DNA from: an uncultured Clostridia bacterium
GTDB lineage: Bacteria > Bacillota > Clostridia > UBA1381
DNA: 64,000 bases
NCBI GenBank assembly: GCA_934454145.1
Contig: CAKSFT010000007.1
Coordinates: forward strand, 150,573 to 214,572
Reading direction: 5' to 3'
Positions 16,722 to 25,599 of the stretch are shown here, in pieces. The notes beneath the pieces are model-generated. The model had not been told where the DNA came from and ran no database searches. It was given only the letters and a program-made list of their open reading frames with translations. Numbering within the stretch: the stretch's first letter is position 1; the number at the start of each line of letters is the position of its first letter. The position numbers and the translations under genes are program-made.

Positions 16722-18479
16722 ATGAACAGATTTTTCAAAGACTCTGTAAATCTGATACGCAACTACAAATGGAACAGCATGTTTTTCAGATATTTCAAGG
16801 TGCTGATTTTTGTAATCATTATCCCTGCCATAATATTTATCGCAATTATACTGAATTACTATCTCAGCTCCATAAAGTCTGACATAGCCACCTCTCAGAG
16901 ATACGACATAATCAAGTCTGTGACGCAGTTTGACAAAGCATATGACGCGATATATGATTCCGCAGAGCACATCACAGCTTCCGGCATGACAAAAGATTTC
17001 ATTGCCGCGCAAACCCTTGGCAAGGATTTGTATGACGAGTATTTTGCTTTTCTGAACAAAGAAAAAAGGGCTCTCCCCTATATAAATTCGGTTTCGGTCT
17101 ACAACCCAAAGACACGGTACGTCATGTCGACCTATGGCAGCAACTACATTGACGAATTCCGCGACAACTCCTGGTTTGACATGTATCGCGGAGGAAATGC
17201 GGATTTCTCCGCCCCGTCATATCCCAAAGGAATAGAAACCCCCGGCATGTTCAACATCTGCTGCAATCTCCTGATAAATGACAGAAATGCGGGGCTTATA
17301 ATTTATACTGTGGACGGTGCACTGCTGACAGACCAGATGTACACCGGGGAAGTGGGCAAAAACGAAGCGGTGATGATTTTTAACGACGAGGACTTGCTCC
17401 TTTATTCCTCCGACAACCGCGCGTCATACACCGTGTCGGAAAAGGAAATATCCGGCACGCTTGATGAAACAAGCTATAAAAAAGAATCCGTCCTTAAGAA
17501 TTCCTCATACCTCTACAATTTTATCGCATCGGAAAATCACAGTTTTAAGCTTGCCACCGCACTTTCCACAGCGGCATATACCAGAAATTATTCACGCATT
17601 GCATATATAATGATTACATATTTTGTCGTGACTGTCCTTTTGGTTATTTTGTTTTCCCTTGTTGTGGCATTTTCGTTTTACCGCTCCATCGTCAACATAG
17701 TCATAAAAACCTCTTCCATAAGCGAGGACACCGGCGTGAACATGAGCAGCGAAAACAACGAACTTATGTATCTGAGCGACACACTGCTAAACACCGTCAA
17801 AAACCACCAGCAAATAGAAAGCGAGCTTGTCGAAAAGATAACCAAACTGAAAAAGGTGCAGTCCATAGCCCTGCAAACACAGATAAATCCGCATTTTCTT
17901 TTCAATTCCTTAAACCTTGTAAACGGGTTTATCCTTGAGGAATGCAGGGGAGAAAGCAAGGCGGCAACCATGCTCTCCAATATTTCGGACATACTTTATA
18001 TTGCACTCAACACAAAAGAATACATCGTAACAGTGGAAACCGAGGTTGAGTATGTAAAAAAATATTTGGAAATAGAGCAGATAAAATATCCCGAAAAGTT
18101 TGTTGTCAAATATGACATTTCGCCCGAAACGCTTGACTGCAAAACCGTCAAGTTTGTTTTGCAGCCGATTATCGAAAACGCTATAGAACACGGCATAAAA
18201 TGCCTTGGCGACAAGCCCGGTGTGATACGGGTGACCTCTGCGGTGATGAACAACAGGCTTGTCCTTTCCGTTTCGGACAACGGGCCGAAAATATCGGACG
18301 AAAAGCTTGCAGAACTGGAAAAAAGGCTTGAATCGGAAGAAATACAGGAAACAAAACACATCGGGCTTTCCAATGTCAACCAGCGCATAAAGCTGATTTT
18401 CGGCGAAGAATACGGCGTGAGCATCTTCTCCGACACCTATGAAACGGTGGTTGACATTGTGATGCCGGTGATTGAATAA
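16722..18479 (+). CDS. sensor histidine kinase (YesM-like)
   Basis: A 585-residue membrane kinase. Transmembrane segment about 27-48, an extracellular sensor domain to about 285 (dCache-like, inferred), and a second transmembrane segment about 290-318. A HAMP-like linker leads to a His_kinase domain with QTQINPHFLFNSLN (phospho-acceptor about His391), then HATPase_c with FVLQPIIENAIEHG and SVSDNGPK. It pairs with the response regulator upstream; ATG follows GGAAAGGAATAAAA. In this family a solute-binding protein often supplies the signal, which fits the orphan lipoprotein alongside. Its stop is followed within 4 bp by the second structured element. Confidence 0.9.
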   Translation: MNRFFKDSVNLIRNYKWNSMFFRYFKVLIFVIIIPAIIFIAIILNYYLSSIKSDIATSQRYDIIKSVTQFDKAYDAIYDSAEHITASGMTKDFIAAQTLGKDLYDEYFAFLNKEKRALPYINSVSVYNPKTRYVMSTYGSNYIDEFRDNSWFDMYRGGNADFSAPSYPKGIETPGMFNICCNLLINDRNAGLIIYTVDGALLTDQMYTGEVGKNEAVMIFNDEDLLLYSSDNRASYTVSEKEISGTLDETSYKKESVLKNSSYLYNFIASENHSFKLATALSTAAYTRNYSRIAYIMITYFVVTVLLVILFSLVVAFSFYRSIVNIVIKTSSISEDTGVNMSSENNELMYLSDTLLNTVKNHQQIESELVEKITKLKKVQSIALQTQINPHFLFNSLNLVNGFILEECRGESKAATMLSNISDILYIALNTKEYIVTVETEVEYVKKYLEIEQIKYPEKFVVKYDISPETLDCKTVKFVLQPIIENAIEHGIKCLGDKPGVIRVTSAVMNNRLVLSVSDNGPKISDEKLAELEKRLESEEIQETKHIGLSNVNQRIKLIFGEEYGVSIFSDTYETVVDIVMPVIE

Positions 18480-18482
18480 AAA

Positions 18483-18695
18483 GAGGGGATGTAAAAAAAG
18501 TCCGGACCGCAAAAAGGTGGTTTTGTGAGTAATAGAACGCATTAAAAACAATAAAACTTTATAATTTGTAAAAATCTATTCGATTTTTCTTGATTTAAAT
18601 GCCTTTTTGCTGCGAACAAACCGAACCTCTCGGAGTACACACGTACGCCGTCGGGTTCGGTTTGTCCGTTCTGAAGCATTTTTTCCTATCCCCTC
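18483..18695 (+). repeat. structured 3'-UTR element, copy 2
   Basis: The closing stem is perfect here (GAGGGGAT 18483-18490 with ATCCCCTC 18688-18695). GCAAAAAGG (18509) pairs with CCTTTTTGC (18602), and AGAACG (18534) with CGTTCT (18667). ACAAACCGAACC (18616-18627) pairs with GGTTCGGTTTGT (18654-18665) around the same core as copy 1. It follows the kinase stop directly. Confidence 0.7.
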
Positions 18696-18733
18696 AAAAG
18701 GAATCTGAAAAATACATTTTTTGCTGTTGTTTT

Positions 18734-20263
18734 TTAAACCGGCGACTTTCCGCGGCACTCAATCTCGCCGAAGATTGCTTTTACAAATGCCTCACACATC
18801 GCTTCGCCCAGCGAATACAGATTCATATATGTAGAATAATGTCTGTAATACTGGTTGTACAAATATGGCGAACCAAAGCTTGCAACAATGGTCCTTTCGG
18901 GGTTTGCCTTCTGCGATGCCCAGACGCTTGCCCCGTTCTCACCGTTTAAAGTGATTGGCCCCGGCACTGCGTTTGGCCCTTCAAAGCACGCAAATACCGT
19001 CAGGTCAGTTTCTTTTTCTCCTTCCGCAAGCTCTTTTAGCCATATGTCCCCCGTCATCTTCACTTCAATTCCGCGGTTTTCAAAAACCTTTTTCAAATAT
19101 GTGAGTTTTTCATACGAGGACTTGTCCTTTGCCACACATACCAGAAACACTTTTTTTATCTTGTCCGCATCAAGCGGAATTAAATTTTTCCTGTTGTTCA
19201 GCAAGGTCACTGCCTTTTCGGCAATTTCTGACGGAACAGCATATGTCTCTCTCGCTTGCGGAATTATGTCATCTCCCACGTTCATAATCTTCTTGACCCT
19301 CAGGATTCTCTCCACCGCGTCATCAAGGCGCGCCATGGGGATTTCACCACAAAGAATCTTTTCTTCCAAAACGTCCGCATACCTTATATCCGGCCAGAGA
19401 AGCATGTCGTGCCCTGCCAAAAACGCATCAATGGCAAATTGCACCCCTGCACTGCCGGCTCCGCCCATGCTCAGGGCGTCGGTCACGACAATCCCCTCAA
19501 AGCCCAGGTCATTTTTCAGCAAATCCGTGATGAGCTCTTTTGAAACAGTGGCAATTGGTGCACTCCCGTATTCGTCACGTTCGCTTTGCAGGCACGGAAG
19601 CGACATGTGCGCGCTCATCACCGACAGCAAACCGTCGTCAATCATTTTTTTATAAATTTTTCTGTATGTATTGTCCCATTCTTCGCGGGTCAGCCCCACC
19701 TCCACTTTTGTCAGGTGGGTGTCCATGCTTTCCCTCCCCATGCCCGGGAAATGCTTTGCACACGCAATCACTTTTTCCGAAGCCATGCCTTCTATGGTTT
19801 TGCAGAGCAGCTCCGACACTTTCTCCGGGTCGCTGCCGAGTGAGCGTATGTTTATCGGCGCAAATGGCGTCATTGCCAAATCCGCCACCGGCGCAAAAGC
19901 CCAGTTTCTCCCGGACTTTGCAAAATTCGCCGCACTTTCCTTCCATACTCTGTAAACCAAATCGTCATCGTCCGCCGCCCCAAGCGCCATCTGGTGTATG
20001 CCAAAAGTGCCCATCTCAAAATCGGCACAGTATAACGGCGGAACCTTCAAAAAATCCGCCCACTCTTTGCGCGCCTCAAAAACCTCTTCGACGCCCGCCA
20101 TTTTTCCGCCGACTATAGAACCGCCCAGATATATCCCCCCGACAGGGTATCTCTGCAAAAATGCTCCGCAGCCGCCATATTCTTCAAATGTTTTTTTCGG
20201 CTCCGTTATTATTATTGTCTGGCATATTTTTTCTCTCAATGTCATATTGCTGATGTCAACCAT
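18734..20263 (-). CDS. glycoside hydrolase family 3 protein (NagZ-like)
   Basis: A 509-residue protein without a signal peptide, so probably cytosolic. The GH3 N-terminal TIM-barrel contains KHFPGMGRESMDTH (about 168-181), the counterpart of the NagZ acid/base loop, and VVTDALSM with the likely nucleophile Asp262. A second, smaller C-terminal domain follows. GH3 enzymes remove terminal beta-linked sugars, so the substrate could be beta-N-acetylglucosamine or plant beta-glycosides. GGAAG precedes the ATG. It lies 26 bp downstream of the beta-helix gene and is probably the last gene of that transcript, suggesting processing of imported oligosaccharides. Confidence 0.85.
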   Translation of the reverse strand: MVDISNMTLREKICQTIIITEPKKTFEEYGGCGAFLQRYPVGGIYLGGSIVGGKMAGVEEVFEARKEWADFLKVPPLYCADFEMGTFGIHQMALGAADDDDLVYRVWKESAANFAKSGRNWAFAPVADLAMTPFAPINIRSLGSDPEKVSELLCKTIEGMASEKVIACAKHFPGMGRESMDTHLTKVEVGLTREEWDNTYRKIYKKMIDDGLLSVMSAHMSLPCLQSERDEYGSAPIATVSKELITDLLKNDLGFEGIVVTDALSMGGAGSAGVQFAIDAFLAGHDMLLWPDIRYADVLEEKILCGEIPMARLDDAVERILRVKKIMNVGDDIIPQARETYAVPSEIAEKAVTLLNNRKNLIPLDADKIKKVFLVCVAKDKSSYEKLTYLKKVFENRGIEVKMTGDIWLKELAEGEKETDLTVFACFEGPNAVPGPITLNGENGASVWASQKANPERTIVASFGSPYLYNQYYRHYSTYMNLYSLGEAMCEAFVKAIFGEIECRGKSPV

Positions 20264-20289
20264 CGGTTTCTTCCTTTCACTCCAAAGTC

Positions 20290-23200
20290 TTAGTCCTCTA
20301 TTGTATTTGCATCTCTGACGGCCGCCTCGCTTGCCGCGCTGCCAAACAATTGTATGGCAACCTTGTTTTTACATGCCGTATATGCATTTGCGCTTATCAC
20401 ATTATACTTTGGCATTCTCATCTCATCTTCCGCCATATTATAAAGATTTGCATATTTCAGATACGGCGTCGTTTTATATGTCCCTTCCGACAATCCCATC
20501 ATTGTCTTAAAGTTGTCGTCATCGCCGTACCAGTTTGTCATGCCGGCGGTTGAAAGCGCAACCGCACTTTCCTCAATATTGCTGAAACTGTTTTTTACAA
20601 CATCATTGTTTCTTCCGCCGTTTACAAAAATACCTGTCCCCGATATGTTTTCAAAACGATTGCCGATCATGCTGACACCGCACATGCAGTCATCAAGATA
20701 AATTCCATATACTGCACCATGCGAAGACGCTGTGGCGATATCGTGGATATAATTTCCCGAAATCTGTGTCCCCCGCGACACGGCGCTCCGCCCGGCGTAT
20801 ATCGCCCCGGAATCGGCAGAATCGGTAACAACATTATATATCTCATTTCCGGCGATTACGTGGTCGTTTCCGCCGAATATTACCGCACAATGCGGAGCGT
20901 CATACAACTTGTTGCCCTCTGCTCTGACCCCGACGCCCTCAATCCTCAGACTCGGCGTATAACGCGTCACAAGCTTTGATGTGTCATATATTTTATTGTC
21001 CCTTATGACATTGCCGCATGCCTCAAGCGTTTTTGTGTCCCCTCCGTCTGTGCCTATGCCGCTCCTGCCGACAGAAGAAACAGTGTTTTCCAACACTCTC
21101 AAATTTTTTCCGTATGCTTTTATCCCATATGATGCCGCATTTGTAACCTTGCAGTTTCTCACGGTCACAAAGGTGCTTTTGCTGATTGCCACCGCATCAT
21201 ATCCGCTGTTTTGGATATCCAATCCCATAATTTCCACACTGTCCGCACCGTCAACGGAAATTATGCCCGACACATCTGTGCAAAGCGTAACCTCTGTGCA
21301 GCCCTCAGGCGGATAGAAATAAAAATTGCCGTCAGCTTTGTCATAAAACCATTCTCCCGGGGCGTCAAGCTCTTCCAAAAGATTGTAGATATAAAATCTC
21401 TGCCCCTCTCTCACGCCGTATCCCGACGGATAAGCAGTGGTTATCGTGCTGTCCGTTATCCCGGCAACGGGTGTTGTCTGGTCAGACCAGTCATAATACC
21501 AATATCCGAAAACCCTTGCGTCGGACGCCGCACTCCAGCGGCTCATGTCCTCCTCAGCCGTGAATATCATCGGCAGTTTATTCTTGGCACTGCCGTTTTG
21601 GGTTACACTTTTTATTGTCATATATCCTTCATTGGGATACCTTGCAGGACGCATCATTTCGCCCGACGCATATACGGTGGAATCGGTGCCCATTCCGCTG
21701 TATCCCGCCGCAGAAAGCTCTGCGGTGCTGTGCCCTGTCACATACAGCTTTGGCGCCGCTATCCCCATATCGTTTAGATTTACCTTCAGAACCTTGCCGG
21801 CGGCCCCGGCTTTTATGCGGCTGTCCGACGCTTGCGAAAAATCGCTTATCTGCAGCGTTTTTCCTCCGCGCAGTATGACTTTCTCACTCCCATACGGTCT
21901 TATGCATGTGTTGCTGTCACTGTCAACAAAAGACAGTACGCCATCGAGGTTATATGTGCCTTCTCTTATTATTATTTCCGTTGCCCTGTCCTGTGTCTTG
22001 TTTGCCCTTGCGTAGTCCCTCGCCGAGGCAATGGTGTCAAAAGGGTGCTCCTCAGAGCCGTCGCCGCCCGATGGGGCGGCGACGGAAACATATGCTTTCA
22101 AGTCATTGTTTTTTTTTAGTATAGGCAGTTTTTCGTCCAATGGGGCCTGTGTTTTTGTGTCCCAGATGAATCCTTCTATTACACTGTCGGAGGTGACAGT
22201 GTCGGGTACGCTTAATTTGATGACAAGCTCATTGTCACTGACCTTTTCGGAATCAATCAGTGCGGCTTTTTCCAGCCTTCCGGAGCTGTCCTTGATTGCC
22301 GCGGCAAAGGTATATCCCGTCGTGTTGGAGTTAATCTTTGCCTTCACCATGATTGTCTGTCCCTTATATTCGCTCAGGTCCATGACAGGCACTCCGTCAG
22401 TATTCACAGCCTCTGCGGAAATCACCGCATTGGGGTTGTCCTCCGTTGTAAACTCAAACAAATACATATCACTGCATTTTTCGCCCGTGACAGAGGCAAT
22501 GTTATTTTCAAAAACAATTCTGTATTCCGCCGAATATTCCAGACCGCCCTTTATGCTTACGGTCGCTTTTTTGTCCTTATATCCCACAGTGTATTCGTCC
22601 TGTGTCAAAAGTGTACCGTTTTTGTATACATGCACGTTTTCATAGTTCACACCTTCAACTGCCCTGTCAAAGGTATACTCAAGCGCTTTGTCAATGGGCA
22701 CATTCTTTGCGCCGTTTGCGACCGACCACTCCACAATCTCCGGATAGGTATATCTCTCGACTTTTATGTTGTCAACCCAATATACGCCGTCTCCCGTGAC
22801 TCCTGTCCTGAAATCCGCGCCGTATCTGTTAAAATTGTCCGAAACAATAAATTTGATTTTCGCCGCGTCTGTGACATTGTCATTCAAAGTGATATCTTTT
22901 TGCTTCACTTTTCCGTCCACTGCAACCGCATATGTCCTGTTGTCCATGTCAAATGTTATGTCAAATTTTTGATACTTATCGCTTATATCAGTCACAAAAT
23001 AATCTTGCCATGTTCCACTGTAAAGGAACAAAGAGTTATGGTACTGTATATAAGTCATAAGCGGATTATCCGTGCTGTCTGCCACCGTGAAATTGCTGAG
23101 CAATGCGCTGTTGCTGTCGGTTCTGAGGCTGTATGACAGCTTGATTTTCCCTGTTTTTTGGCTGCCTATCGGGATTTCAATTCCGTTTTCTCCGCTGTTT

Positions 23201-25326
23201 CCTGCCGCGTTATAGGGCTTGACGATTTTCAGCGCATTGCTGTCCGTCGCCGTATCCTTTTCGACACTGACGCTGCCGTCTGTCTTTGTGATGCTCCACG
23301 ATGGGAAAAGTGTTTCTATTGCCGTCCCTGCCGTCACATTATCAAAGTTTTCTGCCGCCAGCTCTGTTTTTGCTTTTATGACAAAGCTTTCTTCCGTGTC
23401 GGATATTGTCGGCAGATAAGAAGTATTTGCGGCTTTCACACCCTTTTTGACCTTCACTGTATACACAGTGTCATAGTCTGCCGTCCCCGGCATTGTCAGG
23501 ATAACCCTGTTTGCGTTTTCTGTGCTCTTTGCAACGGTTATGCCCGAAACCTCCGCGCCGGCGCGGTAAAGCTTAAAATAATCTCCCGTGACATATGTGC
23601 TGTCCGGCTCTGTGTTGAAATCTACATAAAATTCTTTTCCGCTGTTTGAAATACTTTCCTGCTCAATACATTTTTTCTCGATTGAGATGTTGTCAACCCA
23701 ATAAACCGGGTCAGCATCATCAGTTTCCATCGCTCCGGCTTCTCCGGTGTTTGCGGATATCAAAAAGTTCAGCGCGCTGACCTTTGTCACCGACCAATTT
23801 GATTTTACCCCGTTTATCGTGGCGGTCTTTTCGTCAAGATTAAATACAATATCATAGTCACGGTAAGAGTCCGAAATCAGTGAAGGCCCTATGTACTGTG
23901 CCCACGACCTGTCACAATACAACCCACCTTTTGTCTGATAAATCCAGACTATCTTATCAGTATCCCAGCCGCCGGAGGTTGTCGCCCAACCTGTCACCAG
24001 CCCTTCGGGCAGCAGCGCTGTTTGCTTATCTGTCCTTATCCTGAATTTCATCTCTACGATTCCGCTTGTCTGCTCTGCAAATTTTATGCTGAATCCTGTG
24101 TACGCGTTTCCGGATACCGCCGGTGTCTGCTTTGTCTGTGTGATTTTCACCGCTTTTGTGTTGTTTTTCGGGTCTGTCGCGATTGTCACGCCGTCACCGT
24201 TGTTGGAATCCGACACAGCCCAGCCGGTGCCCAATCCCGAAAGCTTTGCGCCTTCTTCATAGTCCTCAAAGTCGTCCCGTGCAATAATGTTGGGCGCTTT
24301 TGTAATGACGCTTTTCTCTATGCCCTGCAACAGCGCGCCCAACGCGGGATTTGCGCCGCCAAGCCCTGCCTTCACCTTCAGGGTATATTCTGCGTTATAT
24401 TTTATTTCGTCAATCGTCACATTGACCGTCTTGCCGCTGTCTGCCGATTTTGCAATGCTATAGCTGCCGCTGTCAAGCTTTGTGCCGTCACAGTACAGCT
24501 CAAACCAATCGCCCGTCAGCGCCGCGTCGGCAACCTCATCGCTGAACGCAACGCTGAACATACCGTCGGAATACCCGATGCTTTCCGCCTCGATATGTTT
24601 CATTTTGATTGAAATGTTGTCAATCCAATAAACCGGTGCCGTATTAGAGGTCTGGTCTATATAACCGTCCTCCGAGCCATAGGTGTTTGCCGAAATAAGG
24701 AATCTCAGTGACGCTATGTCGGTGAGCCCCGGTTTTGCAAACTCTAGTTCCGTGCCCCCGGATTTTATATTGTACTTTTTGTTTGCCATGTCATACGTCA
24801 TGACAATGTTTGTATAAGACAAAGCCGAGGCATTTGCAAGGAAGTTATCAGGATACTTCATAGCTTCACAATATATGTCTTTTTTGTACCAGTTGATTCT
24901 TTGTGCATCACTGCCGTCCTCACTGCACACAAATGACCTTGAAAAGCGTGAGGTCATCGACTCTGCCCTCATGTCAAAGCTTATCTGTACAATTCCCTCT
25001 TCAATTTTGGGAAACGGGATTTCAAATCCTGTCCATGGTTTGTCTGTTCCTTTTTCATAAAATGCCTGTGTCACCTTCACGGCTTTGCTGCCCGTCACCG
25101 GGTCTGTCGCGACCGTCACGCCGTCACCGTCGTTAGAATCCGACACAGTCCAGTCGCCATGTGCCAGTCTGAGTGACATTCCCTCAAAATAGGCGTCATT
25201 GTCAAAGTTTTCGCTGACAATCACTCCATCGTCCGTTTCTGCCGCGCCTGCCGGCACGGCAACCATCGCGGTGCACATCGCCGCCGACATAAGCACGGAA
25301 ATAAAACCTTTGATTTCTTTTTTCAT
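20290..25326 (-). CDS. secreted multi-module right-handed beta-helix protein
   Basis: A 1678-residue extracellular protein with a signal peptide (about 1-28). Three related modules of about 200-250 residues follow (from about 36, 349 and 658). Each opens with an ENFD/DFEDY-type strand and a WYVD/YWVDNI-type end, suggesting jelly-roll carbohydrate-binding folds. An SbsA-type Ig-like domain (about 860-965) precedes a parallel beta-helix domain (about 1080-1678, with FYIYNLLEELDAPGEWFYDK and repeated NxI turns). The last domain is paralogous to the whole body of the protein at 31-33.7 kb and resembles pectate-lyase-like or GH120-like enzymes. No SLH or sortase anchor is seen. AAGGAGGGAAAACA precedes the ATG. 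The substrate is unknown; plant polysaccharide is inferred from the fold and neighbours. Confidence 0.8.
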   Translation of the reverse strand: MKKEIKGFISVLMSAAMCTAMVAVPAGAAETDDGVIVSENFDNDAYFEGMSLRLAHGDWTVSDSNDGDGVTVATDPVTGSKAVKVTQAFYEKGTDKPWTGFEIPFPKIEEGIVQISFDMRAESMTSRFSRSFVCSEDGSDAQRINWYKKDIYCEAMKYPDNFLANASALSYTNIVMTYDMANKKYNIKSGGTELEFAKPGLTDIASLRFLISANTYGSEDGYIDQTSNTAPVYWIDNISIKMKHIEAESIGYSDGMFSVAFSDEVADAALTGDWFELYCDGTKLDSGSYSIAKSADSGKTVNVTIDEIKYNAEYTLKVKAGLGGANPALGALLQGIEKSVITKAPNIIARDDFEDYEEGAKLSGLGTGWAVSDSNNGDGVTIATDPKNNTKAVKITQTKQTPAVSGNAYTGFSIKFAEQTSGIVEMKFRIRTDKQTALLPEGLVTGWATTSGGWDTDKIVWIYQTKGGLYCDRSWAQYIGPSLISDSYRDYDIVFNLDEKTATINGVKSNWSVTKVSALNFLISANTGEAGAMETDDADPVYWVDNISIEKKCIEQESISNSGKEFYVDFNTEPDSTYVTGDYFKLYRAGAEVSGITVAKSTENANRVILTMPGTADYDTVYTVKVKKGVKAANTSYLPTISDTEESFVIKAKTELAAENFDNVTAGTAIETLFPSWSITKTDGSVSVEKDTATDSNALKIVKPYNAAGNSGENGIEIPIGSQKTGKIKLSYSLRTDSNSALLSNFTVADSTDNPLMTYIQYHNSLFLYSGTWQDYFVTDISDKYQKFDITFDMDNRTYAVAVDGKVKQKDITLNDNVTDAAKIKFIVSDNFNRYGADFRTGVTGDGVYWVDNIKVERYTYPEIVEWSVANGAKNVPIDKALEYTFDRAVEGVNYENVHVYKNGTLLTQDEYTVGYKDKKATVSIKGGLEYSAEYRIVFENNIASVTGEKCSDMYLFEFTTEDNPNAVISAEAVNTDGVPVMDLSEYKGQTIMVKAKINSNTTGYTFAAAIKDSSGRLEKAALIDSEKVSDNELVIKLSVPDTVTSDSVIEGFIWDTKTQAPLDEKLPILKKNNDLKAYVSVAAPSGGDGSEEHPFDTIASARDYARANKTQDRATEIIIREGTYNLDGVLSFVDSDSNTCIRPYGSEKVILRGGKTLQISDFSQASDSRIKAGAAGKVLKVNLNDMGIAAPKLYVTGHSTAELSAAGYSGMGTDSTVYASGEMMRPARYPNEGYMTIKSVTQNGSAKNKLPMIFTAEEDMSRWSAASDARVFGYWYYDWSDQTTPVAGITDSTITTAYPSGYGVREGQRFYIYNLLEELDAPGEWFYDKADGNFYFYPPEGCTEVTLCTDVSGIISVDGADSVEIMGLDIQNSGYDAVAISKSTFVTVRNCKVTNAASYGIKAYGKNLRVLENTVSSVGRSGIGTDGGDTKTLEACGNVIRDNKIYDTSKLVTRYTPSLRIEGVGVRAEGNKLYDAPHCAVIFGGNDHVIAGNEIYNVVTDSADSGAIYAGRSAVSRGTQISGNYIHDIATASSHGAVYGIYLDDCMCGVSMIGNRFENISGTGIFVNGGRNNDVVKNSFSNIEESAVALSTAGMTNWYGDDDNFKTMMGLSEGTYKTTPYLKYANLYNMAEDEMRMPKYNVISANAYTACKNKVAIQLFGSAASEAAVRDANTIED

Positions 25327-25355
25327 TGTTTTCCCTCCTTGAATATTTTTAATTC

Positions 25356-25569
25356 AGGTAATTGTAAAATGTAAATTTTACAATTAGCCACCGTATCTTT
25401 GCGGGGGTATCGGGGGTGCCAACCCCTGATTGGTAATCAAAAATGACGACATGTGCGTCATTTTTGGCTGAAATAAAAAGTTTCAACTTGCCGTAAAATT
25501 AAAATCGGCCGGAACTTTTTATTTCTACCCCAAAATTTTAATTGGAAAACGTTAGCTTTACAATTACCT
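25356..25569. mobile_element. MITE-like foldback element containing palindrome copy 2
   Basis: Bounded by AGGTAATTGTAAA (25356-25368) and its exact inverse TTTACAATTACCT (25557-25569). The left end forms the long-stem palindrome (25356-25390). Inside are a hairpin AAAAATGACG/CGTCATTTTT (25439-25465), able to terminate in both directions, and AAATAAAAAGTT (25471) complementary to AACTTTTTATTT (25513). No coding capacity. It fills the gap between the SLH gene and the beta-helix gene. Confidence 0.55.
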
Positions 25570-25599
25570 ATATTTTTAATTCCGTATCCGGAATCAAAT

